Part shown: piece by piece, positions 39,826-52,500 of the stretch
Position numbering within the stretch: the stretch's first letter is position 1
How the letters are laid out: the number at the start of each line of letters is the position of its first letter
NCBI GenBank assembly: GCA_035222895.1
Contig: JAVYIG010000634.1
Coordinates: forward strand, 186,001 to 250,000
DNA: 64,000 nucleotides
Direction of reading: 5' to 3'
Source: Strongylocentrotus droebachiensis
Taxonomy: Eukaryota; Echinodermata; Echinoidea; Camarodonta; Strongylocentrotidae
Program-made: the position numbers and the translations under genes
The notes under the pieces: model-generated
Told to the model about the DNA's origin: nothing
What the model saw: only the letters and a program-made list of their open reading frames with translations
The model's database searches: none

Positions 39826-42800
39826 TTATGTGTATTCAACTTCGATCTTATTCTTTCTTTCCCGGCAGACATCTCTTGTACGTGCCTTCATTCACAATAT
39901 AGTCTCAGTCAGCTATGTACGAGATGATGCTCAGCATCTGGTCATCATGAAAACAGGTAATAATAATAATAATCTGGATTTATATCGGAATACGAAATAC
40001 ACTTTCTAAGCGCTTTACAGATATTATTACTCTGGTCATCAGATTCATTCACACATGTTGTGCACCATCTCAACTCCCTGGGGAGTATTCCTACCATATG
40101 GTCACCGTGAGGGCATAGGCAATTACTAGCACAAATGCTTTTGTATTTCTATCGGGTCCCCATTTTGGGTATTGGGTAGCAAATGTAGAGTAATGCCTTG
40201 CCAAAGGACATTAGGTAACTGGTTTGTACAATCCATGCATGAATGACAACCAATAATAATAATAATATTAAAATGGTACATGTACTTCTAAAGCGTTTTC
40301 AAGCAAAGTCTCTAACGCTATAACAAACAAAAAATGATAAACAATATTATATTTAACAAAAAATAAAGTCTCAGTCAGCTATGTACGAGATGATGCTCAG
40401 CATCTAGTCATCATGAAAACAGGTAACTGGTTTGTAGGATGCATACGTGAACGACACTCAACCAGGGGCCCGATCCATAAAACTTGTTATCTATAACAAA
40501 TACTAAATTTCTATGTCAAATTTGCTCTCAGCCAATCAGATGCATGATTTCAGTAGCTTATAACAGTAGCTTGTAACTTTTTATTGATATCAAGTTTTAT
40601 GAAACAGGGCCCAGACCCTTACCCTGAACTTTACCTAAAACCAATTTACAAACATAACCCTAACCCTAATTCTAACATAAATATGAATTGTAACACTGAC
40701 CCTAACCTTGTATCTTGTCCAAAATAAAGCCTGGGGCATATGCAAAAATTAGGTCACTAGATGGTGATTAATGCAGCACAGACCCTCGGGCTATATTGAG
40801 TGCATGTACATATGTATTGATATTTCCTGTCTCATGGTGGGCCTATTGCATAATAACACATGTGATGTCAGCGATAAGACAGCGATTTGTATGTCTGCTA
40901 AATACAGAGAAGGGCGTGTACATACAGCATCCCTAGAGGTCATTAACCTCTGATCCATTTATTAGTCAAAGCCTCAAACTTCTATACATGTATAGAGATC
41001 GCTCAAAGGCAAGAAAAGATGGTCTTTAAATGTGCAACTCCATTCAAAAGGTTTCATTAAGGAGCATTTTTTCAAGAGAAATAGAAAAAACACAAATAAA
41101 AAGATGTTCTTCAAAGACAGATGGATGCTTTTTCTCTGATGTGGGCCCCATTGCATAAAACTTACCATTGATGGTAACTTTGCCGTCAATGGCAACTACC
41201 AGGTAACAGGGCTCAACAGCCAATCAAAATCATGGTTTCCATGGTAGTTGCCAATGATGGCAAAGTTACCATCAATGGTAAGTTTTGTGCAACGGCCCTT
41301 GAATGTATTGTACTTTTATTTATTTGTTAACGTTTTTGTTTTTTTCTTTGCAGCTACAGAAAGTCAACAGGAGAAATGTGAACTAGTAGTATGGGAATGT
41401 CCCTCCAAGGTTTGTTGGTCAATAGATTTATTGCTCATTACTATTACAAGACTTTTTATTTACCCTATATGTATAGATGTAGTCAGCTGTGTGAACACGC
41501 CCCTAATCCCATAGCTGTACAATGTATGTATGTAGAGAGAGAATACCTACAGTGTTCATATAGTAAGCTGTGTGAACAAGCTTCTAATCCCATAGCTATA
41601 CAATGTTTATATGTAGAGAGAGAGAGACAATACATATGGTGTTCATGTAGTAAGCTGTGTGAACACGCCCCTATTCCCATAGGTGTACAATGTATATGTG
41701 TAGAGAGAGAATATATATGTTGTTCATGTATAGTCAGCTGTGTGAAAAAGCTTCTAATCCTATAGCTCTACAGTGTATGTCTGTAGAAAGCGAATTTACA
41801 TGTATATGGTGTTGATACAGTCAGCTGTGTGAACAAGTCTCTAATCCAAGATCTGTTCATAGGGAGGGATGACGTATGCCTGAACACATCCCGTAATTCC
41901 AAAGCTATACAGTGTTTATCTGTAGAAGGAGAATACAAACAGTGTTCATATAGTTAGCTGTGTGAACATGTCTCTAATCCAAGATCTGTTCATTATATGT
42001 CTGTAGAAAGAGAATACATACATGTACAGTGTTCATATAGTTAGCTGTGTGAACACGCCTCTATTCCCATGTATGTATAGAGAAAATACATACAGTGCTC
42101 ATACAGTCAGCTGTGTGAACAAGCCTCTATTCCCTGATCTGTACGGAATAAATAGGGAGGGATGACGTATCCTGTGTGAACACATCCCCTAATTCCCAAG
42201 CTTAACAGTGTATATCTGTAGGGAGGGGATGTAGTCTAATTGAAGTGTGTCACACCCAGTAGTACATTCACCTTAATTGACTCAATCAACTGATACTTGT
42301 GTACATCTCCATATAAGTCTAGCTTTTTGACGTTCATGCACTAGTACACTTCACAGACTTGATGCTAAGTTTTGAGATACATGTATTGTGTGGCATCACA
42401 AGGTATCAGATGTATAATGACCCACCTCCCCCTCTCAATAATAACTTAGAATGGTGTATTTGTTGAAAATATGTCTTGCATACCGGGTACATAGCATTAC
42501 ATTGAATTGTACCAATCTTTTGCTCTAGATGATTATGAAGTTTGAAGTTTATTAACAACAACACAATGTATGTACATCATGAAACAAAGTATGCAAGGCA
42601 AAACAATAAAATCAAGACTGTACATAATGTATAAAACAATGAATTACTGAAAAAGCTTCATTAATAATTACATAAAACACATTTATACAAAATTTCAAGT
42701 TGTTGCTAAAAGAAAACCAAAAGTTAGTACAAGCGCTAGTCGATGTATTATGTACGTGTAGTTGTATGTTTCAGGTCCCTTGCTGATATAAAACATGGTA

Positions 42801-45800
42801 TTGAATATTGATACTATCAGCTTCACATTTTACTTTAATTTGTGAACGGAACAGATATTACTACCTAAGTTTTTATTAGAATATGATGAAGGTAAAAGTG
42901 ACCTGTGAGTATATATATACATGTAGGTAAGCACTTATACAGAAGTTTATAACTAGGAGTCCTAGCATGCCTGAGAAAAGGAAATCATCGTGTTCACTAA
43001 AATTATATATAGACTTTGCTCTTGTATTGGTGTACACGCACTAAAAAGAAATTGAATGAGTATAAATTCTGTTTAATAATTTTCTGTCATTTTTGTCTTT
43101 GTTCAGGAAAAATCAGAAGAAATCTGTGCCATTGTCCAGCAGATTTTTGAGGTAGTCTACACTGAAATGACCATGAAGCAATTTGACCTCTCACTCATGC
43201 AAGCAGTCAATGATTATTCAATAGGTAGATGTAAGTATCACGATAGTGTTGTATATATCTTCCTTTATAAAGTGAAACCTGCATAAAAAGGCTCCTCAAG
43301 AGAAACAAAAAAGTGTGTTTTTTATAGGCAGCTGATCTTTATTGACAAATGTTCAATAATTACAAGTTTCAATGAAATGGTGTATGTGTGTGTGAGAGAG
43401 AGAGGGAGAGAGAGAGAGAGAGATAGAGAGAGAAAGATATATATATATAGAGAGAGAGAAAGAGAGTGGGCAGGAGAGAGATGCACAGAGATACATTTTA
43501 CATCAATTTGGAGAAAAGAATAGCATCCTCCTTATTCCCCCCCCCCCCCCCTCCATGCACTTACATATAAGTGCCTCTTAATATTCTTTGTCTAAAGAAT
43601 ATGATAAGAATTAACATCAATGAGAAACACAACTACTCTAATCAAGTCCTAATATCCCTGTTATTACTCCGAGTACACGTGCCCTTTGTTGTACTCTGCT
43701 CTCTTCTCTTTCTCCGTCCCCTCGGGATAAAATGGGGGAGTCATTTTTTAGGTCAGCATCTGTTTCGGAGTGTAACGTGATATCATATCATCCCCTGAAT
43801 CACCTTAGAGTTCTAACCATCAAGAATAAGATACAGATTGGACTTTCACGACGCTCTTCCGAACTCTGTTTCCTTGCTGCTTCTTTTCTGTGTCAGATGA
43901 TAATGTTTACATTTGAAAGATAATCGAGGTCTGTCTTAGAAAGAGACGCAAGTAATTCAAATAAATTGCATCTTAAAGCCCATCTGCACTAGTTTGGCCA
44001 GGAGGGTTTAGACCTCCATGCAGGGTCACTGGCAGGTGGTTAACTCATCAAATCAGCTCTCAATTAACATAAGAAAAAGGGGATCATGGGGGACCAACGG
44101 TCACTGATTAGGCATTGTTTGCTATATATAGTCTTTGTGAAATACTCCCCTGATCAGCCTTTTGTCTGTACATGTACATGTAGCTCTCGATGTTCACATT
44201 ATCTGTGGTATCTACAGATACTGCTTATAAAGAATCTTTCTTTATAAATCCCCAACAGAGCTCATGTGAACAATACCAAATTTCTGTTTTACTCTATATG
44301 CATTTATGCAGTTTTATGATTTAATGATTTTTATGATCTATCTAAAGGTAGGAGTTATATAAGTAGGTCATGCAGGTTGTTGCTTGATCAATGTACTTTC
44401 ACATCAATCAAATACTAGATAAAGGGAAACATTGAGAAAATACTTTCAAATGTAAACGGGTCCAGTAATTGGGTCATTCTCATCAGATGCAGCCATGTGT
44501 TACACATAAAACAATAGGCCCTTTTCGGATAGATATCTTATCTCTTGAGGATGTCTGCTCTGCGAAAGACGATGCCGGGCCCGATACGTCTGACGTCTAC
44601 GACAAACTCGAGACAAATTTGACCCAGATCAATCCCTGATAATGTTTGATAGAAAAGCAGGATAAACATCTGAGGATACAATTGGCCCTACCTTCGATAT
44701 CAAGAGGATAAACGTGAAGTGGATTTGCGCAATTTGTTGTTCGGATATTACCAATTATGTTTATCCTGTGCTTTTGCTTGATGCAATAGTCACAATCAAT
44801 AGACGATGGAAAGTACAAGGGTGAATCTGATACCCAGAACGATCACATATCAACATGAAGAATATGATAATCATATTTTTCATGTTATCTGAATCATATG
44901 ATGACCATCTGTACACTAATTTTTTGTTTTGCTAGTGGGTCAGTAGCTTGTACATTGACCTGTTGAAAGTATGCCGCAAGGGCCATAGGGTTCAAACAGT
45001 AAAAATGGTCTTTTGAATTAAAATAAATTAGTTTCCAATTCTAAATAGTTTGAAGAACTGTTAGCAAAATGTTAATTTATATCCTACTTAATAAAACTTT
45101 GTTAAAAGATATATAGAGATAAATATTCCTTATGACAGAGGCATGTATAAACTGTATCTCCTAATCTTAACTACATGCAGAAGGATCATGTAAGAGCTTA
45201 AGGGCCAGTCCTTATTGACCAATAACAGTAAAAGTAATTAAATTCATGAATCCTTACGAAATTGCTCACCCAAATTGTGTTGGATAAAGATAATTTGCTT
45301 TATTCAAAGGGGTTTCTATTTTCTTAACAATAAAACTTTCATGTCAGACAATAGCCATCATCATCAGGAGAGATGGGTGCTTGCATCTGAATACAATCAG
45401 TTTTCCTGATTTTTCTCTGAACCTGTAACCTGTTTGCTTTCAAAGCCCCAGGGGTGTGAAAACTTAAAGATTTTGTCGGAAAATAAAAAAAGTCTCGTAG
45501 TAAAACTTGGAAGGGTTTGGCAAAATTATTCTTACAAGGAAGTCGAGAGTTCTCAGCGCTTGCCAGGTCCAATCAGTCTCGCTGCCCTGATGGAATGCCT
45601 GAATCGGAAACATCGCAAGAAGGCAGAGTTTCCGAGTTTGTGTCAAGTCGGTAGGCGTGGTCCCTGCGCCCGGCAACCAGGAACGAAGCTAGTGGTCATT
45701 TCCTGCTCCATGGCAATACTCCGTAATTGCATTTCCGGTCATTCCCAGGCTCCCTATAGCTCAAACCATCTCTTTTCTCAGTCTGGCCGGCTGTGCCTCG

Positions 45801-45978
45801 GCCAAATTTATCTTTCTATATCTGTCTGTCTGTCTGTCAGTTTTCTCTCTCTCTCTCTGTCTCTTCCTGTATCCCTCTGTCTCCCTGCCCCTCTCAGTGA
45901 AACTCTCTCTCTCTCCCTCTCTCTCTCTCTCTCTTTGACTCTCCCCCCCCCCCCTCTCTCTCTCTGTATCTGTCTGTC

Positions 45979-46009
<31 letters not shown>

Positions 46010-46533
46010 TTCTGACTCTCTGTCTCTCTCTCTTGCTCTCTACCCTGCTGCGTTCTCATTTATTCTCACATGACCACAGAGTAAAAAATATTTCTTCATT
46101 GCATACGTTTATTGTATGACTGGTGTATGTACCTTCATTTTCATGTCTGTTTAATATTAATGTACACTGTACTTCTTTTTGTGTAACCGCCTTCAGTGGT
46201 ATCAGGAGACATGTACAATGTAGAGCTCTATGAATTTCTGTTAATCTACAAATATCATAGTCAGTGTTTTCTTTTCTTCTCTTTACTTTACAGCCACATT
46301 ATCTCACCCAAGACCTCCCTTGCCTGGCATGTATAGTCAACCAGAAACGTAAGTAAAAAATGAATCTTGGATTCTCCCCCCCCCCCCCCATCTCTCTCTC
46401 TTTATATATATAAAAATCTCTCTCTCTCTTTTTCTCACCCCTCTCCCCTCTCTCTCCTCTTCACTTTCTCTCCCTCTCACCCCTCTTCCCCTCTCTCTCC
46501 TCTTCCCTTTCTCACCCTCTCCCTTTCTCTCCC

Positions 46534-46580
<47 letters not shown>

Positions 46581-49500
46581 CTCTTCATCTCCCTCTCTCC
46601 CTCCCCCTTTATACTATAACTCTGCAAACTCTTTACTCTACATGTAGTTTATGGTAAATGCAGATGTACACACAGGAAATTTGCAATGTAACTTTCTACC
46701 ATACCTTATTTTGGTGAATGACTACTATTTTACTTTCAAACTAATAGTATGAACCCTATATTCATCTCTGTTTAGTTGAACTTTTATGTGAAGACTGCTT
46801 TTGTTGAAGACTTGTAAGATACATGTACATGTACATGTACATGTACATGTACATGTATATACCTATTTACCTTGAAATATATCTCTTTTTTGTGGAAGGT
46901 TACCAAGTTTGTGCACCTGTAGGTCTGCCATGTATTAGTAAATATTTTAATGTCACAAATACATGAACATTAATATTTATATTTATACAATTTTTTTGTT
47001 TGATCATCTACTACAAAATCAAGTTTTTGTTCAGATAAACATGCAAAACTAAGCAGTACTTGTGGCTGTTTTATAGACAGAAAAAAAGGGGGGCGAAAAA
47101 AAAATGTTATGTATGTTAATTGTGATTTTGTTGTTCTTATTTGTGTTTAGAAGCAGTGAGGCCGTCCCATATTCAGGGGCAAATCCTAACTCAAATAGTG
47201 CAGAAATCATCAGCGTCACAGCCAAAGTATTATTACAAGAATACATCGAGGAGGTGAGTTATATCAACTGGATTGCACGGGGAGGGAGGGCGAGACATTT
47301 GTACATGTAGGGAGAGTAATGATTGAGCTTTCATCATCCAAATAGGGAGAGAGAATGATGATAATCGTAGCTTTAGCTCCGGCAGCGGATCTAAGCATAC
47401 AGTTCATTTTAAGGAATAATCCTACCAAGTACCCATTTCCATCACCTGGGTAGAGTGTGGCAAACATAGATTAATGTCTTGCCAAAGGACATTAGTGCTG
47501 TGGCTGGACTTGAACCGCGGACCTTGTGATCCACAGTCCGGTGACATATCCATGAGACCACGACACCTCTACAAATGGGAAGCATAAGATAAAAATAGGG
47601 AGGCAGAAGAAGGAAAACAAAAAGGGCTCCCATCAGAAAGAGAGGAAGGGGAATTAGAATGAGAAGGAGGAGAAAGAGAAGAAGACAGAATTTGGAAGAG
47701 GATAAGAAGGAGGAGGAAGGGAGGAAGGAAAGAAAGACAAATACACTTAAAAACAAAGTATATACATCAATGTAACAGAAAATAGTGGAGAAGATATTGG
47801 TATGAAACAAGTAACAAAAACAGAAGAAAACAAAAAGAAAGAAGAAATCATTTACCATATTAACTTGACAAGATAAAGAAAGTTAAATGCAGGGTATTCA
47901 ACTGACAATACTGCAGATATATATACATGTATACTGCCATCTGCTGTTCACAATGTCTAGATGTTTTGATAGCTGTGTCCCACAATGTATCACCAACTGC
48001 ATAATGCACCTGTGACGATATTCGGGTACAGGAACCAGAAATCACTCTATTATGTCGTCACAGAAAAAAAAAACACTACAGCAATGTTAGCGATGTCTGT
48101 AAAATACCCTTGAACAAATTTTAGGAAGATTGATAGGGTGAAATCAAGAAGAGAAGCCCATGTAAATGAGATTTAATTGATATAATTAGAACTGTATATA
48201 TTTATATGACACCCCCTTTTATTTTTTTTACAGCTGAGAAGTAAACTAAGTGGCGAAGAGCTGCAACAGTTTGCATCCATTTTGAAAGAGTACCGTCAAA
48301 TGGGATCGATAGAGAATTTCTGCACCAGTTTACAAAGGCTATACGGCCCGGACAGAAAGACATTATTTCCAGGTACGTCCATCTCGTTCTTGTTTAACTC
48401 TAGACTAGATATTGTGCTTGCATTACAAAAACAAAAAACAAAAAAATATGCAAGGTTTGAGGAATTTTGAATGTTGCTGCATGAATCAATCTTGCAACTG
48501 GATGCAGTGGTAGCAACCTCGCATGCAACAATCTATTCAGAGTTCTGGAAGTCATTGGAAAGAAATGCTGTTAAGTCAAGAACTTTTAGGGAGAAAAAGA
48601 CATCAGAAAGAACTCTTGAATCACAATTTTACACAGTGTCTTGCACCAGTCTTGCACCAGTCTTGCACTCGATGTACACCCCTGGAATATATTAAATTTC
48701 CCAGTCTCACCCCTCCCCCCCCCCCTCTCCCGAAACAACCAAGAGACAAGATGAAGAAAAAAAAGAAAGAAAAAAAGATAGTGTGTGCTTGAAATTGACT
48801 GTCTTTTCATTGTCATCAACCATGCAATGTTCATGTACATGTAGGTTGCATTATTCTAAGCTCAAAATGTTACTGTTCTGAGGCAGATGTTGTGTGCAAG
48901 CACGAGACTTGCTAAAATACTAAAATATTTGAAATGTCCCCACAAGTGCCTTTCAGCTGTGAATGTCCCAAATATTTTTGACACAGAAGAGTCATTCTTT
49001 CCTTAATGATTTTAATCTTTTGTGTGTTGTTGTGGCACTGTTTCATGCATGAGCATTTATGTGGTTTTTATACCCATTTGACCCCAGTGACCTCACATAA
49101 ATCATGTGCAACCAATTCCACAGCAAGAAATGTCATCAACTAGACGCTTCCGTGAATCGCATATATTTAGTGAAGTGGCAATTTGTGAATATTTCATTGA
49201 TGCAAACGTTTTTTCATGTCCAGAATTTACAAATATACATATTCCTCTCATGGCAATAAGTGGTAGAATAACAATATTTAAAAAAAGTATATACATGTAT
49301 GGTGTACATACAGTATTTAGTGATATGTACTTTGTAACAACGAGTGTATCTCTGTTAAATGTTCATTTGTAGGCCTTAATCACTAATAGGTGGTTTTCTA
49401 TTAATTGATACTACATGTCTGCTAATATTATATGTAGATTTTGTATTTAATAACCATTTGTTAAACTAATTTCAAATTTTCCGAACAATTTTATTACGAC

Positions 49501-52500
49501 TGCAACATAATTTTATACTAAGCCTATCCTACTTGTACTTTGTGTGTGAAAAAGGATAATTGAATTCATATGCACTCTTGCAATCTTAGTGAGGAAGCTA
49601 GAGATATGCAGTAGCACGAAAAGACCCGTCAGACACACTAAAAAACAGAAACGTTCATGAAATATAACTTCTTTTTTTTGTACATATACATGTATATATA
49701 TATATACTTGATGAAAGTTGAGGAAACAGGAAAACCATTTAAAATAGTAATTGTTCTACCTGAATGATAAAATTATGAATTTTGCGTTCCGGTCGCGTCT
49801 TTTCGTGCCACTCCATTTCATTTCAAAGTTGCTCATGCGTGGGTATATGGAGGGCAGCACAAAGACGTACGCAAAGGAGCGTAATACCCGTCTTTATTAA
49901 AGCTACATGTACCACTTTATGTTGTGTAATATCCCGGTACTCTATTTATTAAACACTCCTACAATATCTCAATTCTTCCAGTTTAATGCTCAAAGTTAGT
50001 AGTACTTAGTTCGTCTTATATCAATCTAGTTCTGACACTAATATTACATTGTGTGTTCTACCATTCTTACTGTTTCCTTCAATAGAATTAATATACTGTA
50101 GAGGCTGTATGAATTGAATTTCCAATTAGCCTGCATTCTACATTCATCTTTATGTACTATTTACTACACCTTTACTTCTGTTTTCTTGAAGAAAAACATT
50201 ATTGTGGAGATAACAAATCCATATGTTATGAAATTATGGGTACATGTGTGCAGTTAATCTATCAGTATTTGTAATGCTATCCACTGTTTTACATTGTAGT
50301 GCTATGTCAGGAAGAGGATTTCTGTAGCTCAGGCAACCTTTCAATCAATTAATATGTTTCTCTTTCTTTCTCCAGATGGCATTTGATTATTAACCTCAAT
50401 AATTTTCTCTCACATTTTTCTCTCACATTGTATCTGTGATATTGATTAATCATCTTTTTTTTCCTCCTTCTCTTTTCCATTTAGCAGAGTAACCTCTACC
50501 GTAGATGGGCTTTCTCTCAATATTTATCTCTCGCTTTTTCACCAAATATCTTCTTTTTTCCGTGGGATGCAGCAGTTCTCAACTTAAACTTTGCCTTTTT
50601 ACTAATCCCATCATTTTCTTTCCAAACGGGGCATATATCAGGGCTGTGCTTTATTTTCTTAGCCATGCTAAAGTAGCTCGCAATGAAAATTGAAAAGTGA
50701 ATGCGTTAGAAAAAATGAATGGTTGGATATCATTCAATAATGCTCTTTTTGCTGGTATGATAGATAGCCCAGGGTTTCAAGACATCCCTGTGAAAATGTA
50801 TTACTTCCTAAAATGTTCATGAAACAGCGTCAAAACCATCTCGAAGACATTGATATTTACTTCACATCATGTACATTTTTATAAATTCACCACTTGACAT
50901 CTTACATAATTATAATAATCATTTGCTTATGCTGAGATATGAAGACAAAAAAATGTATAGATACAAATCTTTCAAAAGCTACATGTAGATGCACTTACCT
51001 TCATACAATCAATTCCCTCTTCACCCTCATCCCCTTCCAGCATGAAAAACAGTATAGTGTACCACAATTTGAAAAGTATGAACATGAAGGTAAAATTCAA
51101 TGTTTATTAATTATATTTTTTGGTGGCTGTGTGCAGCTTTTCTTCCAATACCCCCCCCCCCCCTGCCATTAAAATATATGATTGCGAGCTTCTTCTGAAG
51201 AGAAATATGAAAAGTGCTTTGAATATTTTCCTTCCCTCCCTCCTCCTAAAAAAAGAAAACAGCAAACAAACAAAATAGTCAAGAAAAGCCCTCTTTAGTA
51301 ACAAATTCTCAGATTTTTCTTATTGGTTCAGATTCTGCAGCCTTTCTTTGAATATGAAACATACTCTACTAATCAATTTCTCATGATATAGTCTGTCTAC
51401 TTCATCATCTACTCCTCTATATGCTTAACTTACCCATCATCTGTTTGGAGCCAGAATGATGTTAATCCATATTCTGTTAATCACCTTCTGGCTCAAAACA
51501 GACGATGAACATGTATTCCAAATGCCTCTAAATCTCTTACATAATAATTTTGATTTTAACAAATTAGAATGCTTTTTATACACATACTTTAATATCCACT
51601 CAGGAATATTTGTATCCCAACACCAGTGTCACTCTTCTGTGTATGCCATTCACCAATCACTTTTCTTTTCAAACACACTTTGGGGTACTAATACATGCGC
51701 ATGTTACAGTAGATCACTGAAACTTTAAAGAAATCTAGGGCCACTTCACTATCTTATTGTATTGTCCGAATCCATCATTTTCAGATTATTTAAAGCCTGT
51801 CTGCACTAGTTTGGCCCAGAGGGATTAGACCTCCCTGCAAGGTCACTGACAGGTGGTTATCTCATCAAATCAGCTCTAAATTAACATAAGAAAATGGGGA
51901 TCATGGGGGACCAACGGGCACCGCTTACATTGTAGGCATTGTTTGCTATATAGAGGGCGAAAGTAGCTGCAAGTATTGCAGTCGGAGTCCTACTTTAACG
52001 GTACTATGTCCCATTTGCTGGCAAAAAAAAATGAAACGTTTAAATTCCAACTAATTTAGAACTTCCCTCAAAACGAAAGGGCTTGAAAATGGCTTTTAGT
52101 GGGAAAATAACGAGTTCAAGTTTAGTGTCAAAATGTCCTTTTTTATCTTATGTTATATGGAATTACCCTTAACACTTTCATCATCCATACTACACTTTAT
52201 ATACTCTAACTGTTCACCATCGTATTTATTCATGTCCATGAATTCACTCATCTCACGCTGATCCCCTAAATATTTATTCATTTATTATTTTTTATTTAAA
52301 CTAAATGTTTATTTCAACAGCACTTCCATTTCATTGAATACACAACCCTGCTTGCTAGTGAGCTTGGTTGCTTGTTTGTGACCCCAAAAAGCGTTTTTCT
52401 GTATAAACATTGACGGTTATGGTCATCCAATTAAAATCGGAGTAATGAGAAGTGGTACCCTAAATTTGTCTGATTTAATTTGAACAACCTCTTCCAATGC

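Noticed and set aside
40367-40422. Functional second exon 5
   Set aside because: No acceptor or polypyrimidine tract before it, and 32 nt of the exon are missing; adding it would also repeat protein sequence inside the PTB domain.
40655-40680. CCCTAACCCTAA telomere-like words (also near 37370-37400)
   Set aside because: Only two or so units with mismatches; too short for an interstitial telomere.
41485-42215. CRISPR-like array
   Set aside because: Eukaryotic context; whole units repeat with no constant-repeat/variable-spacer pattern.
45434-46015. Open frame of 193 codons
   Set aside because: Half of it is CT microsatellite; the rest matches nothing recognised and lacks clear splice sites. 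Kept only as a GC-rich island.
47500-47578. tRNA gene on the minus strand
   Set aside because: The head of a SINE; body blocks shared with other copies follow it directly.
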